A stretch of 64,000 nt of DNA from Calliopum simillimum (taxonomy: Eukaryota; Arthropoda; Insecta; Diptera; Lauxaniidae): the NCBI GenBank assembly GCA_951812925.1, contig OX638369.1, positions 22,659,329 through 22,723,328 of the forward strand. Reading direction: 5' to 3'. Under the pieces are notes generated by a model. The model worked only from the letters and a program-made list of their open reading frames with translations, was not told the DNA's origin and searched no databases. Both the position numbers and the translations under genes were made by a program. Position 1 is the first letter of the stretch. Each line of letters starts with the position of its first letter. Of this stretch, positions 44,440-57,700 are shown one piece after another.

Positions 44440-44850
44440 TAGCATTAATTTTTGAAAGTAAAGCCAAAAAATAAAATTGGGAAATTTCGTCAGAATTTTG
44501 GAAATAATCCCATAAGAAATAACGCCAAAAAAATATTATGGAAATAAAGCCAGGAAAATATCCATACAAAATTCTGGCGTATTTCCATTTTGGCTTGGAA
44601 ATAAAGCCATAATAAATGGCCATAATTTTTGAAAAACCCCAGAAAAGTTTTTGGATCCAAATAGAAATAACGCCAGAATTTTGTACGGAGAATTTTCTGG
44701 TTTTATTTCAAACATACAATTTTATTTTTGGCGTCATTTCTGATGGCACTATTTCCCAAATTACGCCGTTATTTCCTATTAATTTTTGGCTTTATTTACA
44801 AAAAATAGTGCTCTGGCTTTATTTGGGAAAATTTTGCCAATTTCGGCAGG
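44440..44850. repeat. Degenerate GGAAATAAAGCCA array, both strands
   Basis: The word AAATAA(A/C)GCCA, or its complement TGGC(G/T)TTATTT, appears around a dozen times in ~400 bp, first mostly in one orientation and then, after ~44640, in the other. The whole block is thus a loose palindrome. Short ORFs on both strands reflect the repeat. Confidence 0.65.
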
Positions 44851-44851
44851 C

Positions 44852-44937
44852 TTAAGGGCAACATATTAAAATAATTTTAGCTTTGTGCACATCTGCACAC
44901 AAATACCTTCCTAATGGTGTATAATTCAAAGTCATAA
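44852..44937 (+). repeat. Dispersed repeat shared with 60495-60580
   Basis: GCACA(C/T)...CAAATACCTT(C/T)CTAATGGTGTAT and the preceding TTTTAGCTTTGTGCAC correspond between the two places at about 80% by eye. No structure identifies its class. Confidence 0.5.
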
Positions 44938-45786
44938 TCCATTTCTAAGATAGTGAAAAAAGTAGGACAAATTTCTGTCTTGCGTAGTAATATATAGATT
45001 CTTTGAAAAAATGGAACATGACACATAAATCTTTTTTTTCGAATATCTTCTGAAACTATGTAGATTGCATTTGGGCCAGTTTCCTATAGAAGGAAGCAGT
45101 CTTACTGAGTGTGTTCCCCTTACCCATAATTTTTTTCACATCAATAACACAGGCCCACATTCGGATTCAGCGACCCCGAAAACATAAAGTTCAGGTGGTC
45201 TGATCTTTCGCGCAGGGTACTTTTATTGTTTTTGTGGGCCTGTGTAATTAGTTCTATATGTTTCTGGAGCATTAAGGACCCCATTTCTTAAGGAAGGAAT
45301 ACTATCAATAAAAAAATGTAAAAGCTCAAAAGAAACTGTAAATTATACTTATATTATTTTCATGATAATTCTCAACCTTTTGCAAAAATATTTACTAAAT
45401 TTATTCAAAAAAGAAAATGTGCCATTATAAATAATGTGTATGTATTATTTGAAATTATACCTTTAAGACACAATCAAAACTGTTATAATCGGGAATAAAT
45501 ACATTTCCATTATATTAATAAATCTTTCATATATTTAATATACGGATAATATTAATAATATAATATATTGTTAGTTATAATAAAATTAAATTTATTTATT
45601 ACACTAAAAAGTTAAGACATCATCATCATCGTATCGTAAACAAAATTGTATTCGTTCTAAGAACTTGCTTGCTAACATTTAGCTACTTAAATTTAAATGT
45701 ATAAACTACACAATTATATACAAAACCTATGACCTATGCCGTCAATCCACCAAATCACCACTCGAACAACGTCATCCATCGCATCA

Positions 45787-48700
45787 TTAACGTATGTTCT
45801 TTAGCGTCTTCTCAACATTACGATACGTTTTTGCTGGTATCACTTCAATTAGCAAACGATTATAATTCGAATGATCGGAGAGTTGACGGAATAATGATTT
45901 CGCATAGCTGCGAGTTTCTAAACTACCTTCCAGCAGTAAATTGGCGCCGGTAACAAAAAATTTATCTCGATTCTCACGCTGCATCGTAAAAATCTTATCG
46001 CAGCCCAAACGTTCCACAAGACGATTTAATAATTTTGCCGCTGTTGTACGTACCAGCGCATTTTGATGTACCGCACCTTTTGTCGTCAGAATATTTAGTA
46101 CTTTTGTAGGCGTTAAATTATCACACATCGAATCGAGTGCACGCGAAGCATCGGCACGTAAGAATCGATTTGTATCGGCAGAACGATGTAATAGACCGCA
46201 CACAAGATCATCACATTCCTGTTCCAGATATTTACTCTTAATGGTAAAGAGTTCTGTTGCCGCCTGGCATGCTGCGCGCGCCACTTGCGAGCGTAAATTA
46301 CGCACCGCTTTCGTTAGCTGTATACCGACCATATGCATTTGATTATCCAATGTTTCTGGATGATAACGCATCAGACGCACCATTGTCTTCAGCCCAACAA
46401 TTATCACTTCCCAATTGCTGGAATCCAATTGTTCGAAACTTTTGAGCAGTGCTTCGCGTGGACGTTCGAAACCCGTTAGTGTTTGTGGAAAAAGTTCGGC
46501 CTGCGTCATTTTGATTGAACGCTTGACAGGCGAAATTCGACGATTACTTTTTAAGATATGTGAAGTTTTTGATTTTTGCTTGAGTGGCGTATGTTGTGGC
46601 TTTATCGGTATGCTGTACTGTTCGTGACTCTGATTAAGCTGACTGGACGATTGTGAACTTGTTTCGGTGGTGGTGGATTGATCTAGCGAATCCTGTTTGG
46701 ATGGTGGACGTTCGTAAAGTGATTCCATCGATTTAATTACGGAGTTGCGCCGGGATAGGGATCTTAATTCGGCGATAGTTGGTGAACGTGGTGTTTTCGG
46801 CAGCTGTGGTGATCCAAATGCATTTGTTGCTACACGCTCCAAGTCATCTACTTCCAAAGGCATTTGTTCAGCTGTAGTTGGTGTCGTCATTTTGATTAAC
46901 TGTTTTGATGTTGGTCGCTCGCTGTTTTCTCCAACCTCATCTATCATAACAAAGCTAGTATTATCTTCTATGGCATCAACTTCAACTATTTGTGATTTTG
47001 CTGATTGCGCACGTGATAAATTTGGTGTTGTACCATCCAGCTGTGTTCGTATGCTTTCTGTCTTACTTTGTACACTTGCAATGCTACCATGACGCTGTAA
47101 ATTTCTACCGTTGCCAACAATAACATCTTCGTCTACTATCTCTGAGATAGTGCCATCCAAAACATCTTCCAGTTGTAGCACTTCTTCACCAGTTGCCCAT
47201 TTTGTTGGTGATTCGCTGGTGACTTCTTCATTTGTGCATGCACTATGTATGCTACCAACCATTGTTGTTGTTGGTGTGCTGCACTTGTTGGTCTCGTCCT
47301 CTTTGGCGTTAGTTGTTGCTAGCAATTTAGGCGTCGTATTGCTCGCTACTCTTACTGGCGAGGCTGGTGGTGTATCTGGACTTTTAGTTGGATTTTCTGT
47401 AGTTAAACTTTGTTGAGATTTTGCAGTTGCTGTGGACTTTTGCGAGTAAGTTGTTGACTTGGCGGATGTTGGTGTCGCTGTAGTTGCAGTAGAAGTTGAC
47501 GATTGGGGCATTGGCGGTGTTGCTGGCTTTGTGTTTGCAGTTGTTGTGCCGTTTGTTTGTGAGTATTTATTGCTGAAATAGTAAGAAAAAGAAATATTTG
47601 TTAAAATGTATTTGCTCTTAATTTAAAATTTGCGTTTCGATCTTCTTTAAAACAGGTAAACAAGTTGTTTTGTCAAAAAATAAAGGCATAATCCAAGGTG
47701 TACTTTGAAATATAGAGAAACTTTCGCATATTTGTATGTAGAGAAAAGTGATAATCAAGACTTCTGTTAAGGAAACAACAATATTACCGACAATATGGGA
47801 TTTGCAGAAACTAAGGTAAAACTAACTTTTTAGAGAAAACAATTTCCGATAATTTATGCCATTAGAAGTCTTATAGCAATATTTTATTAATTACTATATT
47901 ACCCGGTGAGCGTTGTCTCCCCTTTTTTCTGGTGCCTTTTACATATTTACGAAACCTTATTTATCATCTTATAGATGATGAATTTTTTCAAGCGTGTGTT
48001 GCCGCCAATTTTTCTAGTTGATGCTATTTTTTTACATATGAGTATGCGTCAAACAATTTCTGAGATATGTCGAATTTTGTTTTTTAGGGGTGTGGCACCG
48101 ACCATATTTTTTAAGAGTTTTATTTGGCTAAGTGCTGTTAACTTATGTGCCAAATTTCATTCCAATACGTCAAACAGTTGTCTGAGTTCATTTAGTTTTC
48201 GCTCAGAGCTATTACTTCATGTTCTTAGTGTTGGAGTGAAAATTAGTGGGACTATCTCGAAAAACGGATTCAGTATAGCATTTCGAAGCTTTTGCTTATA
48301 TGGGAGGTGCCACCAACGACGTATATTTTTATCAAGACACACAGTTCGTTACTGTGGTCTGTGGAATTTGTTGAAATTGATAAAATGTTGCTGAAAGCGG
48401 ACAAACGAAATGTCTAAATACGTTTGTTTTTCGAATTTTGCGTCTGTTTAATATAAAATTTTCAGTAAATCAAACGCAGCGTTGGCATAGCAACATTTTA
48501 TTCCTCGTTCAGTAGCTTTATTTGTGTCTAACCAAATTGCACAGACCGGCGAGTAAGTCAAACGAATAAAATTTAAGTATCTTTTTCATATACGTCGTTG
48601 GTGCCACGCCCTCTTCTCTGAGTTCGCCCAGTTTTTGCTAAGAGCTTGCGCTTACTGTCTTTAGTATTTATGTGTATTTTGGTTGCATTTTGAATATATT

Positions 48701-51700
48701 TTTTGTATGGGCGGTAGGCGGGTCCGTTGACCGATTTCGCACATTTTTAAATAAATCGAGCTAACTTTGATGACGGAGGCATTGTGCCAAATTTCATCGA
48801 ATTATCTTGCTTCCAAAAAATATTAAAATGATTTCAACGGACAGACAGATAGACATACAGACAGACCGACAGTATACGATATTTCAGAGAAAAATAAAAC
48901 TATTGACATAATTTAAATTAGGTTTTAAAGAAAAATATTCGAGCTTTGAACTTCTTTATCGAGTTGGTCAGATATATGTTCTGTATTCTAGTTATATAGC
49001 TTCAATAAATACGTATAGCAATAGTTTAGGTTAGGATATCTCAAAAACCATACAATATAGACCAATTCTAAGGCCGGATTCAGCATCTCAAAACACACCG
49101 AAAATGATTATTTTTATAATAAAAAATTTTCTAAAAAACTTTTATTTTTCAAACGTGCAAAAAACTTACGAACAAAACATTTATAACTTACTTTTATTCT
49201 TAAAAGTTTTTTGTAAAGTTTTTTCAACTTATATTTTTGAAGTTTTTGAAATACTCGTACCTTTAAGTTTTTCTCCATTTTCTTAAGTTTAAAGTTTTTT
49301 GTTAAATTTTTATCTTAAGATCTCACTTGAAAAACACTTTTTTGTTTTGTTTATTGTAAACAAATGCATATAAATTTACAATAATAAAATAATATGCATA
49401 TACGATTATACATATGTACAACTTTTGCATACTATCACATGCATATCATATACTCATTGATCTAAATACGTCCTAATGGATGGTTTAAAATGTTTACTCA
49501 CGTGAGCTTTTATAGCATTTTAAACTGTTTCTCGTTATTACTGAGACTGATAGCTGATGTCAACAGAAATTTAAATTATGGTTCAATGAACTATAATATT
49601 TAAAAAAAAAAAAAAAAATTATGAAAAATGCAGACTGGCTGGCTTTAAAGTAGCAATAGAAATAAAATTATTTCATTGCAACTATAGATATTCATTTGAA
49701 GGAACATACCCGGCGTATGCCACTTAATCGATATAATTTATTTGTCAACAACAATACTTGAAAATGAGGCATTATTTATTGATAAATGAGTTAAAAAACA
49801 TACATATAGGTAACTGAAAATTGTGGCGAGAATTTGAAGCCTACTAGAACACATGAACGTGAACAAAGTAATCAACTTGTTAAAGTGATGGTGTTGACAA
49901 TGTTTCTTTTTTTTTTTTTGTACGAACAAATGGACATTATTTAATAGACTTATATTTACTAGTATAATATGTAGCTCTTTAATATTATAGTATACTAAAG
50001 ACCATGCCAGTGTAGTTGGAAAATTGTTTTTATTGTATTTCTGCTGCAACATGCAAACTTGCGTTTATTGTGAATTTTTTTCCATTTTTTCAAAATGTGT
50101 TAATTTATCTAGAACAATGATTAGGAGGGGGTCATATACATAAAAATTGTTTAATGACTAGAATATATATTTGTCTAAAACCCAAATAGTAATTGTTTTT
50201 AAATAGAGCTAATAAATTAGGTTTTAACAAAGGTCATTTTAATGTAAGTAGTTGCCTACATTTATTTGTTATAATTAGCATATTAAAAGTCTAATTAAAT
50301 GACTCATCAAATAATTAAGTTTTTAGCACCTTTTTTTATGTGCTTTGGTTATTTGACTTCTGGGAACAATTTTCCCTCTTCTGGTAATTCAATTTTAGTT
50401 TCAGTTGTCGGTGGGTTGCAAAGTAAAAATAGCTTTCATTTTTTCAACTCTTAACCGCTCATTTGAGCGAAATGAAATTTCACCTGAAAATTTAATGACT
50501 TGGTCATTTAATTTTTGTTCAGTTGTGTTTTGTTTTGTGTTAAAACTTAACAGGCCATTTTGATTGTAAATTGAGGTCAACGATTTTTTACTGGACAGTA
50601 GTAGGTAGCTTTCTGAAAATAATTGATGGCAAATTTCTGTTTTTTTTTCTTTAGAAATTGATTAGGGTTGAACTTAGCAAGAAAATATGGCGGCTAAAGT
50701 CTTTTGAAAAAATGTAAAAACAGCAATGGAATTGTGGTGGCACTTTTGTGTATTATAGCGTCAGCTTCATATACCTCATGAGCTTCCATAATTTCGCTGT
50801 GATCGGCACTGTCAGTAGTAAATTTTCCACGCTTTTCCGTTTTGGGTTACTATGGTGCTTTTAAGATTGATTTAGAATTGTCTATTTCATACCGCCTTAA
50901 CGACACCTATTCGATAACTGTTTCCATAGAAAACTTTTCAAGAAGATCTTCTAGACCTAGACCTATATTATACCTGTATAATATATTTATAGTTTGAGAC
51001 TACGTAGTCTTAGCTGAAGTTTTTTGTATCGTAAATTTGTGTAGTTTTCAAATAAAAAATATATCTTGCTTTGAGGGTTAAATACTAAGGTGTTTTTGAG
51101 ACTAACGCAAAAGTTGTCATATCTCATGTCGTTTTAAAGTTACTAATGCGATCACAATTTTCATAGAAAGATTTTCGAAGAACATGTTTTAGATATTCTA
51201 CGTTCTCTATATATATTTCTGGCCTAATAATGAAAATGCGAATATTTATCATCAAAAATGGTTTTATTGTTCTTCAAAGTATTCTCCAGCATGATTATAC
51301 ATTTTTACATGCACTCAAACCAATTGAGGAGTGGCCGTACCAAAGGGCCTAAGTACCATTTCGAAGAAGTAATGTCATACTTTTTGTGTGCTTTATAGTC
51401 GGTTATTTGACTGTTATAATTTTTTCAACATAATGTCATGAATTTCACACAATCAAGTAAATTTTTAGTGAAAACAGAAAACAATTTTATTTACTTCTAA
51501 CAAAATGTCACCCGTTTCATATAATGACACTACTTTTGCCTCGAAATGGTACTTAGGCCCTTTGGTACGGCCACTCCTCAATTGTCGAAGCACTTTTTCC
51601 ACTCCGATTGAGACACCTCCAAAACATGGTTTTTGAACGCTTCAACAGCATCTTCTGGCGACGAAAATCATTGACCACGCATTTTTTTCTTGATGTGCGG

Positions 51701-54700
51701 GAATAAAAAGGAGTCATTCGGTGCCAAGTAAGGGCTGTACGGCGGATGACCCATCAATTCGACGTTTTGGCCAGTCAAAAAGGAGCTGGTTTGAGCCGAT
51801 GTGTGAGAGCTCGCCCTGTAATGGTGTTCGTTTTTCGAATTTCTCCGAAGACTTCAGGCAAACAAATTATGGTTTTGGCTCGTCTTCGAAGACCCACACG
51901 GTCGTTCGCTGTTTTGTTTCGGGCTCATGCGCATAGATCCATGATTCGTCATCTGTGACAATCTTATAAACGTCTTTTGAAGCACCGCGATCATATTTTA
52001 TCAACATTTCTTTGCACCAATCGTCACGAGGCTTTTTTTGAGCGATTGTCGAATTGTGCGGGATCCAACGAGAACAAACCTTTTTTACGGCCAGGTGTTC
52101 ATGCAATATCGAATGTGTGCTGGTGGGAGAAATGCCGAAGGATGCCTCTAACTCACGGTATGCCACATGACGATCTTGCATTATCATTTCACGCACGGTA
52201 TCAATGTTCTCTGGCGCAACGGCCGTTTTTGGATTACCTTAACGGAATTCGTCTTTGAGCGAGCGTTGGCCACGATTGAGTTCATTATACCAGTTTTTCA
52301 CAGTGCTATAGGATGGTGCTTCATCGCCATACAAAGATTTAAGTTCATCGATGCACTCTTGTGATAATCCACGTCGAAAGTTGTGAAAAATGATCGCACG
52401 AAAATGTTCACGAGTTAATTCCATTTTTTTGCCAAATTGATTTTTTCAAGTCACTGTAAACAACACAAATGATGGTCGTACGTCAAAACGTTCTGAGTAC
52501 GTTTATGCTAAAAAATGTCAAATGTCCAATGGAAATGTCAGATTGCACCTGGCAACACTTAGTGTTGCCTAGGCCAGAAATATAAATAGCAGCCTACGTA
52601 TACTGATAGTTTGAGCCTATGAAGTTTAACGTTTTATCGATACAAATGAAGTTATCTTAAGTATGTCGTTTTAGAAACGCTTCTTTGATAACAATTTACA
52701 ATACATCAGAAATGTATAATTTTTTTAAAAGTTTACTATGATTGGCCCTATGCTCCTCCTAGGAGTTAAAGGAGAATACATACATACATACATACTATGC
52801 ATTTGGTAGAAGCCATTAGTCATTGTGGATTTCACTTTTTAGTGATGAATATTAAGTTGTCTGAATCTTATCGTTTTTAAGACACTTATACGTAGGCTGC
52901 TCGATATATTTCTGGCCTATGCAACACTAAGTGTTGCCAGGTGCAATCTGAGATTTCTATTGAAAAGTTTGATATTTTTTAGCATAAACGTACTCAGAAC
53001 GTTTTGACGTACGACCATCATTTGTGTTGTTTACAGTGACTTGCACAAATCAATTTGGCAAAAAAATGGAATTAACTCGTGAACATCGATGAACTTAAAT
53101 CTTTGTATGGCGATGAAACACCATCCTATAGCACTGTGAAAACTGGTTTAATGAATTCAATCGTGGCCGACGCTCGCTCAAAGACGAATTCCTTGAAGGT
53201 CGTCCAAAAACGGCCGTAGTGCCAGAGAACATTGATGCCATGCGTGAACTGATAATGCAAGATCGTCATGTGATATACCGTGAGATAGAGGCATCCTTGA
53301 GCATTTCTCCCACTAGCATACATTCGATATTGCATGAACACCTGGCCGTAAAAAAGGTTTGTTCTCGTTGGATCCCGCACAATTTGACAATCGCTCAAAA
53401 AAGGCTCGTGTCGATTGGTGCAAAGAAATGTTGAAGAAATACGATCGCGGTACTTCAAGACGTTTATAAGATTGTCACAGGTGACAAATCATGGATCTAT
53501 GAGTATGAGCCCGAAACAAAACAGCAATCGATCCTGTGGGTCTTCGAAGACGAGCCAAATCCAACGAAAGTTGTTCGTGGAAGAAGCACTTCGAAGCAAA
53601 TGGTCGCCTGTTTCTTTGGCTGTTCCTCTTGAGCAACGTAGGACGGTCAATTTTGAGTGGTACACCACAATTTGTTTGCCTGAAGTCTTCGGAGAAATTC
53701 GAAAAACGAACAAGAGAAGACGAATCATTGTTCACCATGACAATGCGAGCTCTCACACATCGTCTCAAACCAGCGCCTTTTTGACCGGCCAAAACGTCGA
53801 ATTGATTTGTCATCCGCCGTACAGCCCTGACTTGGCACCCCATGACTTCTTTTTATTCCCGCACATCAAGAAAAAAATGCGTGGTCAATGATTTTCGTCG
53901 CCAGAAGATGCTGATGAAGCGTTCAAAAACCATGTTTTGGATGTGTCTCAATCGGAGTGGAAAAAGTGCTTCGACAATTGGTTTGAGCGCATGCAAAAGT
54001 GTATAAATCATGCTGGAGAATACTTTGAAAATCAATAAAACCATTTTTGATGATAAATATTCGCATTTTCATTATTTGGCCAGAAATATATCGAGCAGCC
54101 TACGTATGAGAACAATTTACATTCCGAAATTATTAACATTTTTTTTAAAATTTGTTTTCTATATGAACGATTTTATCAATTAGTGGTTTCGTTCATTAAA
54201 TATGATTATAAAAGCTGTCTGAATCGTATCGTTTTTTAAAAATCCCGACAATTTGCGAACATTTTTCCATTGCCCAGAAAATCCTATCTGATCCACCTTT
54301 GAGAAAACCTAATTTCATTACTTCACTTTTTAGTGATAGAAAGAACGGAAAATTATACATATGAAGCAAGAAAGAACGGAAAATTATACATATGAAGCAA
54401 AACACGCCAAGTGTACCAGCTGAAAATTCTTCTGCCTCCGATTTCGCTCAAATTTGGCAATATGGTAGTTCCGGTGTGCATGAACAATAATCCGAGAGGA
54501 TTTGGTCCTTGTACCATTTGTTGTTAAAATACAGGTTGTTGAATTTGTTTTTTTTAGTCATTTTAGTCATATAAGTAAATGGTCCCATTTATTTTTAAGT
54601 GTTCTTTTTATAAAAAATATCACTTGTTGAAACAATTTTTTTTCACCAAAATTTTTTAAACTTAAAAATACTTTTAATTTTTTTTTAAAATAACCCCCAT

Positions 54701-57700
54701 TGTTTTTTTTTTTAAAGTACTTTAAATTAAAGCATAATTTATAAGCTTTAAAATGATGTATGACTCAATATGTGATGCCCCCCGAATTATTGTTCTTGCA
54801 CAACGGATCTACTATATTGCCAAATTTGAGCGAAATCGAAGACAAAAAATTTTCAGCTGGTCCGCTTGGCGTGTTTTGCTTCATATATTTATTTTTTATA
54901 AAAAGTGGGGTCAAAACTAAAAATAATAAAAAAATCTCCGCTCAACTTACTTTTAGGCATACTAATCATATTAATAGTTATAACAATAAAATAAAAATCC
55001 AACATACTGCTGACATAAAGCCTACCCCTTTTCATACAATCAACCAAACAGGAATAGGACAAATATTTGCAAGGAGAGTTAGCCAGCCAACAGTAAAAAT
55101 GTGTCACATTTGCATTTCTAGACATGTGCGCGGCGATTCCACCATGTATGAGACGACGCGATAAAGCAGTGCAAGGAAATTTTCAAGTAAACAAAACCAA
55201 AGCAATATAATTCCCTGGAGTAAGCACATGCAAAGTTGTCCTGTTGTCCTCTATGTATGTATTGGTATGAAGTGGAAATAAATTAACACGATGAATTTCG
55301 TGATAGCTGTAAAGAAAACATGCAAACAGGCAATATAGGAGTTTTATTTTTTCTCCCTGCTAAAGTTTTACTGCTTTGCTTGTTAATGGAACACAGGATA
55401 TGAAATACGCAGTGGAGAATATATTGAGGTGTCATTACGTGAAATAAAAAAATATTTGTATGAGTAACCTAAATTTGGCTCTTGGACTTTTGTAAATTAA
55501 AAGAAAGTGAATTTTCTTGGTAGTGGCTTAACAATTTAGAAAAGGAACTTGCCAACTTATGTAATGATTGTGATAACCTGCTGTAAATAATCTGATTTCA
55601 ATACCAGTTCTCAACTTACTCTATTGAACAAGTTGCAAATTATTTCAAGCCAATGATCTAATGCGCCTTCTATATCCAAACTAATAGTCAGTTTACGTTC
55701 ATTCTTAACTGAATACAAAAAAATTTGCGAACTCTTTCGCTAAATATTGGAGGTTATCGTGAATAAATATTCCCGGGGAATTTTCTCAGACTACCGTGCA
55801 TTCTCTATTGCAGTTTAAGAAAACTTCCTCGGGAATCTTGATGCACGATAACCCCCATTGTTTCTAAAAATACTATTTTTAGTGCTTAGATTAAAAAAAC
55901 ACTTCATGGCCTACTTGTTAGATCTTACAAAATATTTTTTGCGGAAAGAGGACAAAATATGCTTTCATATGAATACCAAGATGGTATCTCTAATGTTCTA
56001 GGATTTTTTTTTTGAAAAACATTTCAAAATATTTAATCGACCGTTACTGTTACACAAAATTGTCCATGACTTAGACATTTTTTAAGCGATTTTTATGTTT
56101 TATACTTTTATACTTCACAAAAACCCCTTGGTTGTACTTCTCTACAATTTAAATGCTATCGATAATGCCTTATTAGACCTCGTTCTAAATTTTGTATTGA
56201 TGGTCAAAGGGAAAAATTATGCAAAACTGAGGGTATTTTGTCCTTTTCATAGTTATTTTTCTCCAAAACTATACAAGATATGCATTTAATATCTGCAAAG
56301 CAAATAATCATTGGAGTATGCTGAAAATATGTTTAGAAGACATTAAGAATGAGAAATTAATATTTCATATAAAAATTTGAATTTTTATTTTTCTTTAAAC
56401 TTGATTTTTCGAACTATGAACCATTATATCGCCGCTTAGGAATATTTTTCACTACAATGCAACCAAAATACACATAAATACTACGAATTGTAAGCTCAAG
56501 CTATGAGAAAAAACTGAATTCGGATAAGAGAGCGTGGCACCTCCCATATAAGCAAAACCTTCAAAACGCTGTACTGAAAGCGTTTTTTAAGATAACCAAA
56601 CCAAATTTGGCTCAGACACTAAGAATTATAAATGAAAGCTCACAACAAAAATTGGGTGAAATCGGACAAGGGACGTGGCATCTCCCTTATAAGCAAAAGT
56701 TTCAAAATGCTATACTGAAAGAGTTTTTTGAGATAATACAACTAAATTTCACTCAAATACTTAAGACTATAAAAGCACGCTCTAAGCTAAAACTAGACGA
56801 ACTCGGACAACAGGGCGTGTCACCTCTTATAGTATAAGCAAAAGCTTCAAAACGTTATACTGAAAATTTTTTTTGAGATAATCCAATCAAATATCACTCA
56901 GACACTAAGAACTATAAATGCAAGCTCTGAGCAAGAACTAAATGAACTTAGACAATAGGGCAGGGCACCTCCCATATAGGCAAAATTTTCAAAATACTGT
57001 AGTGTAGGGTATTTATTTTTTGGCCTGGCCAAAGGTAACACCCTTACTAGTTTTTACTAGAATGGCTGTCAATAATTCCTTCCCAGACTTTAAAAGTACT
57101 AAGGCCAATTATTTTCGATAATTTCTTAAAATGTTTGATGTTTCACAAAGAAATTAAAGCATTTTTTTTTAGAAAAATCACTATCCTACTGCCTAATGTT
57201 TCCTGATCATAACCCAAAAAACTCCTGGAGAAGTCATTGGTCCTCATCTTACCGGATTTTTTGTGACAATTTTCTTTTCGTTTATGACGTCTAAGATTTT
57301 GACGAAAACTAATAGAACTTTTCACATGGGTAATACCTGGTGTTGACATCTGAATTGTGTCAATGAAATCTGCTTGAAGGATTACAAGTAAAATTAATTT
57401 TTAATATCTAAATACTTTGTTTTTCTTTCTTTAGTGCCAATTTACACTAGGAAATTTTTCGAACAGAATTTAATCGAAAAATTTCCTAGTGTAAATTGCC
57501 ACTTATTCATAATTTTTTTAAATTTTCACTTCAACTTACATTTCTTTTGCAATAGTCATTGCAATAATTGGTGTACCATTATTCGAATGCGGCTTTAACT
57601 GGGGGGAACTTTGCAAATTATTATTATTATTAATTACTATTTCCCCATTCGATGGAGAATCCTCAACTTTTAACTCATTCTCAGCGAAAGCGGAATGTGC

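Noticed and set aside
46257..47416. Plus-strand ORFs opposite the TOG exon
   Set aside because: They are antisense shadows of a clear coding exon with a recognisable domain on the minus strand.
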